A stretch of DNA of 6,753 nucleotides from an uncultured Eubacteriales bacterium (GTDB taxonomy: Bacteria > Bacillota > Clostridia > Oscillospirales > CAG-272): positions 1 through 6,753 of the forward strand of contig USGH01000147.1 in NCBI GenBank assembly GCA_900554225.1. Direction: 5' to 3'. A program made the position numbers and the translations under genes. Positions within the stretch are counted from its first letter, which is position 1. Every line of letters starts with the position of its first letter. This document shows positions 1 to 6,438 of the stretch, one piece after another. A model generated the notes under the pieces. It saw only the letters and a program-made list of their open reading frames with translations, ran no database searches and was not told where the DNA came from.

Positions 1-152
1 TACCCTTCTTCAGCGAAATCTGTTTGGATACGGATGTCCTCTTATAACCGTTTTTCTTTTGTACTTCTATTTTTATATTCGTGGGTTATTATACCGCAAA
101 CCCCGCCGAAAAGCCGGACAATCCGTGCTGTACAGTGGACAGAATTTATCTT
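1..152. other. Left-edge stretch with no supported gene
   Basis: No reading frame here has a start, ribosome site and recognisable protein. On the minus strand there is a perfect TATAAT (positions 93-88), but the nearest TTG-type -35 (TTGTCC, 121-116) is 22 bases away and there is no TGn extension, so it is a weak promoter candidate for a gene leaving the window on the left. An AAGAGGA-like purine stretch follows it on the same strand without an ATG at a proper distance inside the window. I found no convincing terminator for the neighbouring DUF5662 gene. Confidence 0.4.
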
Positions 153-704
153 TTATTCCTTTCCGGCCGTATTGCCATACCGGACATGACGGATTCTCCG
201 GATATGGGCAAAGGTTTTCTCCTCTCCCTCACGGGCAAGCATTTCCAGCCAACGGCGGAGCAGCATGGCGGTTTTGGAGTGCATATTGTCCCTTGCCTGA
301 GAATGCAGGAAATATGTAAGCGCACAGTCATCCGTATAGGCATCGCCCTTGTAGATTTTGCTTGCTGCCACGCGGTCGCAGAACATCTCCTTCACGTACC
401 GCAGCGGCATTTCTACCGGTTCGTATTTTTTGGTTGCCGGATTCACATCCGTCCAGTATTCAAAATGATGGCGGTTTCTGCCCTTGTGGTGCATCCATGC
501 CGCCGACGCACCGAACAGCTCCCGTTCCCGTTCGTTCGGACTCCGATTTCCCTGATAATAAAGTGCGCCGGGAATAAATTCCGTGGGAGAGTACTTACTC
601 AGATCGTGGGTCAGTCCCTGCCATGGGATCCCGCAGCGAAGGCAGTGCTCCAAGACCTTTTCCTTGTGCTGTGTGATCGTTTTGAAATGTAAAATCGGGT
701 GCAT
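153..704 (-). CDS. DUF5662 family protein, possible HD-fold hydrolase
   Basis: The protein is 183 residues and I recognise it as DUF5662, a family common in Clostridia with no assigned function. Family-typical stretches are HDLSKYSPTEF (33-43), YYQGNRSPNE (49-58), the histidine-rich WMHHKGRNRHHFEYW (70-84), EMFCDRVAASKIYKG (106-120) and EEKTFAHIR near the C-terminus. The order H13, H33-D34, H72/H73, H79/H80, D110 resembles the metal-binding pattern of HD-domain phosphohydrolases; that is inference, not an established activity. There is no signal peptide or membrane segment, so it should be cytoplasmic. The start at 704 is chosen because GGGAGGGG lies 6 bases upstream and family similarity begins there. 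The frame stays open back to 839, but that extension would run through the promoter and looks non-coding. It is transcribed divergently from the ABC transporter. Confidence 0.88.
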   Translation of the reverse strand: MHPILHFKTITQHKEKVLEHCLRCGIPWQGLTHDLSKYSPTEFIPGALYYQGNRSPNERERELFGASAAWMHHKGRNRHHFEYWTDVNPATKKYEPVEMPLRYVKEMFCDRVAASKIYKGDAYTDDCALTYFLHSQARDNMHSKTAMLLRRWLEMLAREGEEKTFAHIRRIRHVRYGNTAGKE

Positions 705-739
705 ATGTAACCCCTCCCGTCTCAAGATCCTACACCGAG

Positions 740-768
740 ATGATAGCACATTTTTCGCGAAAATGCAA
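740..768 (-). promoter_or_regulatory. Promoter of the DUF5662 gene
   Basis: On the minus strand, TTGCAT (768-763) and TATCAT (745-740) are separated by exactly 17 bases. The -10 matches consensus at 5 of 6 positions and the -35 at 3 of 6. Transcription would begin near 733, about 30 bases before the ATG at 704. The spacer contains a 12-base palindrome listed separately. Confidence 0.55.
752..763. promoter_or_regulatory. Palindromic operator candidate TTTTCGCGAAAA
   Basis: This is a perfect 12-base palindrome that fits between the -35 and -10 boxes of the DUF5662 promoter. A shifted arrangement, CATTTT-N5-AAAATG (749-765), is also symmetric. Its position suits a repressor that blocks RNA polymerase, but no regulator gene is present in the window and I cannot assign a family. 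A chance palindrome in an AT-rich spacer is possible. Confidence 0.35.
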
Positions 769-894
769 GGGGATGGATGTAACAATCCCAAAACAACAGG
801 CATATTGCAGAAAGAAGCTGCGGCAGCTTCTGTGTACAATGCACAGATTGAGGACGCTTTTTATGCTTTTATATACAAAAATACAATTTGTGTG

Positions 895-923
895 TTGACA
901 TATACCGTGCGATATGTTATTCT
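895..923 (+). promoter_or_regulatory. Promoter of the FtsX-type ABC transporter unit
   Basis: A perfect TTGACA (895-900) is followed after 17 bases by TATTCT (918-923), which matches the -10 consensus at 4 of 6 positions. The start of transcription would fall near 930, just ahead of the AAGGAG ribosome site (941-946) and the ATG at 954. The leader is therefore only about 25 bases. A second, weaker pair, TTGAGG (848-853) with TATACA (872-877), lies upstream. Confidence 0.65.
898..917. promoter_or_regulatory. Inverted repeat ACATAT-N8-ATATGT, operator candidate
   Basis: Two perfect 6-base arms (898-903 and 912-917) flank 8 bases. The element starts inside the -35 box and ends immediately before the -10 box. 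A dimeric repressor bound here would cover the promoter of the ABC transporter. The ACAT/ATGT half-site style recalls operators of small winged-helix or TetR-like repressors of drug-efflux genes, but no such regulator is encoded in the window. Confidence 0.45.
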
Positions 924-953
924 ATAGATATAAAAACGGAAAGGAGCGTCATC

Positions 954-3185
954 ATGTCTGACACCGCCGCAAAATGTCCCGCGATCCGATCCTTCCCGCG
1001 CTTTCTTGCCCTCCGTGAGATGCGCCGCAGACCGCGTACCTATCTGCCGATGTTCTGCATCTATTTCGGGGTGATGCTGTTGCTGTTCAACCTGTTCATC
1101 TACACCGAAAGCCGGATACAGAGCGATATTCTGTATTATAAAGTGAATACGCAGTGGATCCTGCCGGAGCTGACCGACGCGGAGATCACGGTTCTGCGCG
1201 CCGAGGAGGATGTACAGGCGGTCGAAGCGGTGGCGGACGGATACGGAACCTATACCGCCTATGTGACGCTCACCCCGGATAAGGATCATAGCGTACATGA
1301 AATCTGCCGGTCGCTCTGTGACACACTCACGCGGATGCAGCTATGGGAGCGCAGTGCGGTGTACAAAAACGCGAAGAGGATATCCGATGAACGCGGCGTA
1401 GATCACCTATATAATGGCGCACTGGTCAACGCGCGGTATCTGACTGCTCTGTCCGAATCGCTCTTTCAGCCGTCGATGCTGCTTCTTTCGTGCTTATCCG
1501 CCGGGATGGTCTTTGCCGTGACGGTCTTTCTCTACCGGATGAAGCTCGCGCAATCGGCAAAGGAATACGCGGTGCTGCGCGGCATGGGGATGACGATGCG
1601 TACCCTGCGCCGGATCCAGTTCGGACAGGCAAACGCGATCCTCACGCTGTCCTTCTTTCCGTCGCTCGGGCTGTCCGTCGGCATCATGGCATGGATCTGC
1701 CACCTGACAACGAGGCTGTTCCCCGATTACCACGGCAACACAGTGCTTTATCTCGGAATCCCGTGGGGGACCATTGCTTTTCTGTGGGTGGTCTGGTCCC
1801 TTGCAGTGTTTATTGCGATCATTCTCAGCACCCGGATGTTCCGGCAGAAAACGGTCACGGAGCTGTCCCATGGCGCCGCGGAGGAGATCTCGTATGTGGA
1901 AAAGAGCGACGGCAGATTTTTGAGCGGCGGCGGACTCTCCCGGTATGAGACGCTGTGGCGCAGACGGAATCGTAAAAAGCTCATGCGCACCGCAGTTTTA
2001 TGTTTGCTGCTTGTCCTGTTCCCAGGACTGCTTTTTTCGATCTTTCTCACCATGCACATGACCGATCAGGCGGGGGAAAAGCTCTCCCTTACGGAGAACG
2101 AGGTGTATGTGTATCGGCTTGATCACGCAGACGTGGGGATTCCCGCCGATCTTCTTGCGGAGCTGGCAGACTTGCCCGGTGTGTCGCGTCTATACTCCCG
2201 TTCGTATTCCTTTTTGCCGGAGAATACCGCCCGATGTCGCCAGGGAAACGCGGAGGTGCATATGGGCGGCGTCTCGTATCCCGTGCTGTGTATCAGTACC
2301 GTGCCGGCTCTGCGGGATATGCCATCGCCGGATGCGGTTTGGGTCGGAGCGGATTTCCCGGGCAATAGCGGGGATACGATCCGCCTTTCCGTGGATGGAT
2401 ATGGAACGGCGGAGGCTGTGATCGAGAAAAAGGACGAGACGCTTGCCGGACGGGAAAATCCGTTCCGCGGGTACGAATATGCCGTTTTCATCGGTTCGGA
2501 TGTGTACTGCTCCCTGTATGGAACCACCGCACCGCGATTCCACGGATATGTGAATGTAATTGCCGATACGACCGTGCAGTCGCCGGAGGATACGGTGGCA
2601 GAGATCGAGCGGTATCTCGGGTATGACCGCGTATACCAGAACGAGCATGAGCGGTATCTCCACGACCGCATGGAGCGTCCGTATACGGTCCAGAACGTCT
2701 ATTACGAAAGTCGGATCGTGGAGATCAAGGATACATTTTTCGAGCTGTTTATCCTCACGCAGACGTTCTATCTTCTCCTCTGCGCCGCTGCGGTGATTGC
2801 CTCCGTGACCTGTTTTGACCTGTCCAGGCGGGAGAGCGAATTTGCCACGCTGCGTGCGATGGGTGTGGAAAAAACGGTGCTGCGCGGTCGGATCACGGGC
2901 TTTGGTTGTATCCCGATCGCGCGGTTTCTGCCGATACTGTACCCGTTATTCGTGTTTTTCTCCTGCTTGATGGACGACAATGTGGGATTTGCCCGAAAAT
3001 CATTCTCAAACGCACTGTATTTTAAGGGGACAGAACTGCTTGTCAACTACCTCATCGGCGAGTTTGCCGCCGTGGTGCTTCTGGCAGTCCTCTATCTCGG
3101 TGCTGCCTATCTTGCCGGATGGAGAACAGGAAAAACGATCCTGGGACGGTCGCTTGTAGAATCGATCCGGGGCGATGGCAGGTGA
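954..3185 (+). CDS. ABC transporter permease with two FtsX domains
   Basis: This is a 743-residue membrane protein of the ABC3/FtsX-like permease type (MacB/LolE/BceB relatives). Hydrophobic segments lie at about 32-51, 174-195, 226-250, 271-292, 344-366, 596-620, 650-672 and 697-721, giving eight helices. Large extracytoplasmic regions occur at about 52-173 and 367-595. The protein is internally duplicated: EYAVLRGMG (204-212) and EFATLRAMG (629-637) are equivalent cytoplasmic motifs of the two FtsX domains, and each half begins with an arginine-rich stretch before its first helix (20-28 and 335-345). The start at 954 follows AAGGAG by 7 bases; the frame extends upstream to 888 only by reading through the promoter. 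The ATPase gene follows 17 bases later, so the two proteins very likely form one transporter. Such systems move lipids, peptides or antimicrobials, or act mechanically; the substrate cannot be told from sequence. Confidence 0.9.
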   Translation: MSDTAAKCPAIRSFPRFLALREMRRRPRTYLPMFCIYFGVMLLLFNLFIYTESRIQSDILYYKVNTQWILPELTDAEITVLRAEEDVQAVEAVADGYGTYTAYVTLTPDKDHSVHEICRSLCDTLTRMQLWERSAVYKNAKRISDERGVDHLYNGALVNARYLTALSESLFQPSMLLLSCLSAGMVFAVTVFLYRMKLAQSAKEYAVLRGMGMTMRTLRRIQFGQANAILTLSFFPSLGLSVGIMAWICHLTTRLFPDYHGNTVLYLGIPWGTIAFLWVVWSLAVFIAIILSTRMFRQKTVTELSHGAAEEISYVEKSDGRFLSGGGLSRYETLWRRRNRKKLMRTAVLCLLLVLFPGLLFSIFLTMHMTDQAGEKLSLTENEVYVYRLDHADVGIPADLLAELADLPGVSRLYSRSYSFLPENTARCRQGNAEVHMGGVSYPVLCISTVPALRDMPSPDAVWVGADFPGNSGDTIRLSVDGYGTAEAVIEKKDETLAGRENPFRGYEYAVFIGSDVYCSLYGTTAPRFHGYVNVIADTTVQSPEDTVAEIERYLGYDRVYQNEHERYLHDRMERPYTVQNVYYESRIVEIKDTFFELFILTQTFYLLLCAAAVIASVTCFDLSRRESEFATLRAMGVEKTVLRGRITGFGCIPIARFLPILYPLFVFFSCLMDDNVGFARKSFSNALYFKGTELLVNYLIGEFAAVVLLAVLYLGAAYLAGWRTGKTILGRSLVESIRGDGR

Positions 3186-3202
3186 ACGAAAGGAGCGATG
3201 GT

Positions 3203-3901
3203 ATGGAACAAAACGATGTCATTTTGCGTTGCAGCGGGGTGAGCAAGCTCTATCTGCAAGGAGAATCGACGATCTATGCGCTGCGGGATGTGTCCCTGTC
3301 GGTGCGGCGCGGGGAATTTGTGATGCTGTGCGGCAGATCCGGCTCCGGCAAATCGACACTGCTCAACATTCTATCCGGCTTCGACACGCCAAGTACCGGA
3401 GAGGTCTGGATCGACGGCGTATCGTTGACGGGTGCAGGGGATAAGGAAGCGTCACGACTGCGGAATGAGAAGATCGGCTTTGTCTTTCAAAATTACAATC
3501 TATTGCCTATACTGACCGCGGCGGAGAATATCTGCGCCCCGATGAGTATTGGCGGCAAAGCTGTGGATGCACTGTATTTCCGGGAATTGTGCGAAACCCT
3601 TGCGATCACGGATCGGCTCCACCATCTGCCCACGGAAATGTCCGGTGGGGAATGTCAGCGGGTTGCCGTCGCCCGTGCGATGATCACCCGTCCGGCAGTA
3701 TTGTTTGCCGATGAGCCGACCGGAAATCTCGATAAAAACACTGCGGCGGAGCTGATGACACTGCTCAAAAAGGCACAGCGGGAGTTTTCCCAGACGATCG
3801 TCATGGTGACGCACGATCCCTCGCTGCTTCCGGAGGCGGATCGCGTATTCACAATGGAAAACGGCACACCGCGGGAGAACGGAACGGGAAGATTGGAATG
3901 A
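3203..3901 (+). CDS. ABC transporter ATP-binding protein, MacB/LolD/BceA class
   Basis: A 232-residue ATPase with every expected motif: Walker A GRSGSGKST (44-52), Q-loop VFQNYNLLP (94-102), signature MSGGECQR (146-153), Walker B VLFADEP (166-172) with catalytic E171, D-loop GNLD (174-177) and switch histidine H204 in MVTHD. The ADEPTGNLD string is typical of the class that partners FtsX-type permeases (COG1136). The signature has SGGE where SGGQ is the textbook form, a common variant in this class. The start at 3203 has AAAGGAG 7 bases upstream; the frame is open back to 3119, but that part overlaps the permease gene. It is co-transcribed with the permease just upstream (17-base gap) and should energise it at the inner face of the membrane. 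Confidence 0.93.
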   Translation: MEQNDVILRCSGVSKLYLQGESTIYALRDVSLSVRRGEFVMLCGRSGSGKSTLLNILSGFDTPSTGEVWIDGVSLTGAGDKEASRLRNEKIGFVFQNYNLLPILTAAENICAPMSIGGKAVDALYFRELCETLAITDRLHHLPTEMSGGECQRVAVARAMITRPAVLFADEPTGNLDKNTAAELMTLLKKAQREFSQTIVMVTHDPSLLPEADRVFTMENGTPRENGTGRLE

Positions 3902-3911
3902 AACGGATAAC

Positions 3912-3927
3912 TGTCTGCAAAGAGACA
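3912..3927 (+). repeat. Small hairpin downstream of the ATPase gene
   Basis: TGTCT (3912-3916) and AGACA (3923-3927) form a 5-base-pair stem with a 6-base loop. A 10-base palindrome GGAAATTTCC follows at 3932-3941, and a second AGACAG (3953-3958) could pair with CTGTCT (3911-3916) as an alternative. There is no T-run, so it is not itself a terminator. It may be incidental or help protect the 3' end of the message. Confidence 0.25.
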
Positions 3928-3969
3928 AAACGGAAATTTCCTTGAAAGCGAAAGACAGGCTGGTATAAG

Positions 3970-4009
3970 AAAACCTCTCTGCAAGCGTAAAAACGCACAG
4001 GGAGGTTTT
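3970..4009. terminator. Bidirectional rho-independent terminator
   Basis: AAAACCTCTCTG (3970-3981) pairs with CAGGGAGGTTTT (3998-4009), including one G-T pair. An inner GCGT/ACGC stem (3985-3988 with 3993-3996) closes an AAAA loop. The A-run on the left and T-run on the right let it work in both directions. It ends the plus-strand ABC transporter unit, 68 bases after the ATPase stop, and the minus-strand surface-protein gene, 16 bases after its stop. Confidence 0.9.
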
Positions 4010-4025
4010 CTATAGACTTTCGTTA

Positions 4026-4910
4026 TCAAATGTGCCGCCGGATTTTCATACCGGTGAAGAGCAAAGCTGTACAGGCAAACATGAGCGGGAGCAGATACAC
4101 ATCCGCGTCGCCGGTTGCGGGAGAGAGAATATCCGTCCGTGCGCCGTCGTCCTCTGCGTAGGAATGGGTTGCGTAATAGCCGGTGGGCATTTCATAATCG
4201 GTGCCGTAGAGAATCGCCGTATCCTCAATGAGGACGGATGCGTTCCGGACACAGAATCCACGGCTGCCATCGGGAATCCGGAGCAGGGAAGTCCGTTCCA
4301 GCGTTTGGGTATCCATGCCGGAGGAGATCGTGAGGGAATGCAGCACACCGTCTACCACGGGAATCGTCAGCCGGATCGGATCGCCGTTTTCGTAATGTTG
4401 CACAATCTCGTTGTCTAAATTGCCGAAATCGTCCACGGAACCATCCGCGCGCAGAACCACCGCGGTGATATTCGATGGCCTATCTCCGGTGCAGGTCAGC
4501 AGAAATGCGAAATATCCGTTTGTTCTGGAGATGCTGCGGAAGCGGAAGGTGAGGTCTACGGTGTATGTATCCGTATTTGCGATCTCCGGCAGGATGGCAT
4601 AGGTGCGCCGCTCGCCGTTCGGATCGATGACCAGACCGTCCACGGTGACGCCGATCCGGGATTCCTGCGCATTGGCGTTACCGGCACGGATTCCGGCAAG
4701 ATGTGCGGTAGAAACGCGGGTGAAATCCTGATGATAGAGTACCTCGCCTGCGGAATGTGCTGCGTAAGCCGTGATAGGAAGCATATGCATGAGAAAAACG
4801 GTGCAGAAAATGAGTAAAATAAAGGAACGCAGCGATATGGCAATACAGTTGCGCACGGATACAGCATCGGACACACAAGTGCGTTGGATTCTCTCAAAAA
4901 GACTGCTCAT
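4026..4910 (-). CDS. Secreted cell-wall protein with SPATG sorting signal
   Basis: I do not recognise the family of this 294-residue protein, but its architecture is clear. A basic N-terminus is followed by a hydrophobic segment (about 28-48) and an AYA-A site (48-51), a good signal-peptidase I cleavage signal. The C-terminus has SPATGD (263-268), a hydrophobic stretch (about 271-287) and the basic tail KIRRHI, the layout of a sortase substrate. SPxTG variants of LPXTG are known for some clostridial sortases, for example C. difficile SrtB. The mature part (about 52-255) is rich in alternating beta-strand patterns such as YTVDLTFRFRSI and YFAFLLTC. This suggests a concanavalin A/LamG-like beta-sandwich, which is inference. 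No sortase gene is in the window. The start at 4910 has AAAGGGG about 10 bases upstream and a strong promoter behind it. It stands alone as a gene and meets the ABC unit tail to tail. Confidence 0.82.
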   Translation of the reverse strand: MSSLFERIQRTCVSDAVSVRNCIAISLRSFILLIFCTVFLMHMLPITAYAAHSAGEVLYHQDFTRVSTAHLAGIRAGNANAQESRIGVTVDGLVIDPNGERRTYAILPEIANTDTYTVDLTFRFRSISRTNGYFAFLLTCTGDRPSNITAVVLRADGSVDDFGNLDNEIVQHYENGDPIRLTIPVVDGVLHSLTISSGMDTQTLERTSLLRIPDGSRGFCVRNASVLIEDTAILYGTDYEMPTGYYATHSYAEDDGARTDILSPATGDADVYLLPLMFACTALLFTGMKIRRHI

Positions 4911-4941
4911 ATGGACAACACCCCTTTCTCTCCCATTTTGT

Positions 4942-4970
4942 ATTATATCGTTTTTTCACAGCTTCGTCAA
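4942..4970 (-). promoter_or_regulatory. Near-consensus promoter of the surface-protein gene
   Basis: On the minus strand, TTGACG (4970-4965) is followed after exactly 17 bases by a perfect TATAAT (4947-4942). This is 11 of 12 consensus positions, the best promoter in the window. Transcription should start near 4935, about 25 bases before the ATG at 4910, leaving little room for leader regulation. I saw no clear palindrome over the boxes, so expression may be constitutive or activator independent. Confidence 0.85.
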
Positions 4971-5140
4971 GAGGAAATGCGCCACTTTCCCAATTTCGGC
5001 AAAATGCGACCTCGTTTGTGCAATTTGTAACGTAAAAATCGTTTTCACTGGTCGGTGATACCCATACAGAGGGGGAGCGGAAAGCTGTATCCGATGGGAA
5101 ATAAGTGGAACCATAAGGGGGAGGACCAATGCGGAAAGTG

Positions 5141-5174
5141 AAAAAGGACCGCCTTGCGGATAACAAAGCGGTCC
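5141..5174 (-). terminator. Rho-independent terminator of the MsmK-type ATPase gene
   Basis: Read on the minus strand, GGACCGC pairs with GCGGTCC (5174-5168 with 5152-5146). TTTG/CAAG extends the stem to 11 pairs, including one T-G pair, around a 7-base loop. TTTTT follows at 5145-5141. The hairpin begins 14 bases after the stop codon at 5189-5191, so it isolates this gene from the surface-protein gene downstream. Confidence 0.9.
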
Positions 5175-5188
5175 AGTATGCTTGCGCA

Positions 5189-6301
5189 TTAGTGAATGAT
5201 GTAGCGTTCGGTAGCCTTGTCGAAGAGGTGTACTCTGGACATATCGAAAGCAACGTTGACGATGTCGCCTGCGCGGGTGGTGGAACGAGCGGATACACGT
5301 GCGGTCATCGTGGTTTCTTCTGCTACGAGATACAGATAGATTTCCGCACCCATAAGCTCGGTAACTTCTACGTCGCATTCGATCACGGCATCAGACATAG
5401 CCTTGAGGGAAGCGTTGTCGTCATGGATACATTCAGGACGGATACCTGCAACAACTTCCTTGCCTACGTAGTCCTTGAGAACCGGGTTGGCAGCCTTTTC
5501 AGCCGGCAACTTGAGGGAGTTGGAGCCGAACGTGATGTAATAGTCCTCGCCCTTCTTCTCCAGTACGCAGTTGATGAAGTTCATCTGCGGCGTGCCGATG
5601 AAGCCTGCAACGAACAGGTTGACCGGGGTGTCATACAGGTTCTGCGGGGTATCTACCTGCTGGATCAGACCGTCCTTCATAACAACGATACGGGTAGCCA
5701 TGGTCATAGCCTCGACCTGGTCGTGCGTAACGTATACGAACGTGGTACCGACTCTCTGGTGGATCTTGGTAAGCTCGGTTCTCATGGCAGCACGCAGCTT
5801 AGCGTCAAGGTTGGACAGCGGCTCGTCGAGAAGGAATACCTTCGGGTTACGGACGATAGCACGGCCGAGTGCAACACGCTGCTTCTGACCACCGGACAGA
5901 GCTTTCGGCTTTCTGTCGAGCAGGTGGGTGATGTCCAGGATACGGGCAGCTTCTTCTACACGACGCTTGATCTCTTCCTTCGGCGTCTTGCGGAGCTTCA
6001 GACCGAATGCCATGTTGTCAAATACGGACATATGCGGGTACAGAGCGTAGTTCTGGAACACCATCGCGATGTCTCTGTCCTTCGGAGCAACGTCGTTGAC
6101 GAGCTTATCGCCGATGAACAGTTCGCCTTCGGAGATTTCTTCCAGACCGGCGATCATACGGAGGGTGGTGGACTTACCGCAGCCGGAAGGACCGACGAGA
6201 ATCAGAAATTCCTTGTCCTTGATGTCCAGACAGAAGTCGGATACGGCAGTAACGCCGCCGGGATATTTCTTGTAGATGTGTTTCAGGGATAAGCTTGCCA
6301 T
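5189..6301 (-). CDS. Sugar ABC importer ATP-binding protein, MsmK/UgpC/MalK type
   Basis: The 370-residue length and organisation match the ATPase of CUT1-type carbohydrate importers (MalK, MsmK, UgpC). The nucleotide-binding domain has Walker A GPSGCGKST (37-45), Q-loop VFQNYALYPHM (81-91), signature LSGGQ (135-139), Walker B VFLLDEP (155-161) with E160, D-loop SNLD (163-166) and H193 in VTHDQ. After about residue 235 comes the regulatory TOBE/MOP-like domain, with the typical GIRPE (286-290) and TELMGAEIYLY (314-324). It should couple ATP hydrolysis to import of oligosaccharides, or possibly glycerol phosphate. No permease or binding-protein gene adjoins it, and it has its own promoter and terminator. 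This fits the Firmicutes habit of one shared MsmK serving several importers. The start at 6301 is set by GAGGAGG 8 bases upstream; in-frame codons up to 6391 are leader sequence. Confidence 0.93.
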   Translation of the reverse strand: MASLSLKHIYKKYPGGVTAVSDFCLDIKDKEFLILVGPSGCGKSTTLRMIAGLEEISEGELFIGDKLVNDVAPKDRDIAMVFQNYALYPHMSVFDNMAFGLKLRKTPKEEIKRRVEEAARILDITHLLDRKPKALSGGQKQRVALGRAIVRNPKVFLLDEPLSNLDAKLRAAMRTELTKIHQRVGTTFVYVTHDQVEAMTMATRIVVMKDGLIQQVDTPQNLYDTPVNLFVAGFIGTPQMNFINCVLEKKGEDYYITFGSNSLKLPAEKAANPVLKDYVGKEVVAGIRPECIHDDNASLKAMSDAVIECDVEVTELMGAEIYLYLVAEETTMTARVSARSTTRAGDIVNVAFDMSRVHLFDKATERYIIH

Positions 6302-6344
6302 TCGAGAATCCTCCTCATGGATTTTGTTTACGGAATATATGCAC

Positions 6345-6371
6345 GGATCCGGGAAAAACGCACCGGAATCC
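6345..6371 (-). promoter_or_regulatory. GC-rich hairpin in the leader of the MsmK-type gene
   Basis: On the minus strand, GGATTCCGG (6371-6363) pairs with CCGGATCC (6352-6345), giving eight pairs with one bulged T and a 10-base loop. One more C-G pair is possible at the base. A second short stem, GGGTG/CACCC (6393-6389 with 6377-6373), precedes it. Both lie in a leader of about 100 bases between the promoter and the ribosome site. No T-run follows the hairpin, so it is not a simple attenuator. It may stabilise the transcript or bind a protein; no known riboswitch is recognised. Confidence 0.4.
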
Positions 6372-6409
6372 GGGGTGGGCATGGTACTCACCCATTTCTG
6401 CTATGCATT

Positions 6410-6438
6410 ATTATAGCAAAAAGAGCCGGAATAGAAAA
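6410..6438 (-). promoter_or_regulatory. Extended -10 promoter of the MsmK-type gene
   Basis: The minus strand reads TGC immediately before a perfect TATAAT (6415-6410), an extended -10 element that does not need a good -35. The hexamer 17 bases upstream is TTTTCT (6438-6433), a poor -35 match. The promoter abuts the upstream terminator: the T of TGC is the last base of that terminator's T-run. Transcription should start near 6403, leaving a leader of about 100 bases. Confidence 0.65.

Noticed and set aside
101..120. CCGCCGAAAAGCCGG as a possible terminator after DUF5662
   Set aside because: The GCCG elements are direct repeats, so only about three pairs can form, and no T-run follows on the minus strand.
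81..692. Plus-strand frame of 203 codons opposite the DUF5662 gene
   Set aside because: It is the antisense shadow of the DUF5662 gene, with no ribosome site and a translation rich in Cys, His and Arg that matches nothing.
888..953. Upstream in-frame extension of the ABC permease
   Set aside because: It would start inside the promoter, ahead of the likely transcription start, while the ATG at 954 has a well-spaced AAGGAG.
5000..5128. Possible small gene or RNA between the MsmK terminator and the surface-protein promoter
   Set aside because: There is no start with a ribosome site followed by a sensible frame, and no strong extended fold; only weak short repeats such as AACG-N7-CGTT were seen.
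4894..5298. Minus-strand frame running from inside the MsmK-type gene toward the surface-protein gene
   Set aside because: It passes through the MsmK terminator and the surface-protein promoter, has no ribosome site and has an unnatural composition.
5129..6292. Long plus-strand frame of 387 codons opposite the MsmK-type ATPase gene, with a strong AAGGGGGAGG ribosome-site look-alike before its ATG
   Set aside because: It lies almost entirely antisense to a confidently identified ATPase gene, its translation resembles no known family, and it crosses the ATPase terminator. Long antisense frames are common opposite conserved, codon-biased genes.
6302..6391. In-frame N-terminal extension of the MsmK-type ATPase
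   Set aside because: Family similarity begins at the internal methionine (6301), which has GAGGAGG at the right distance; the extension is leader sequence with hairpins.
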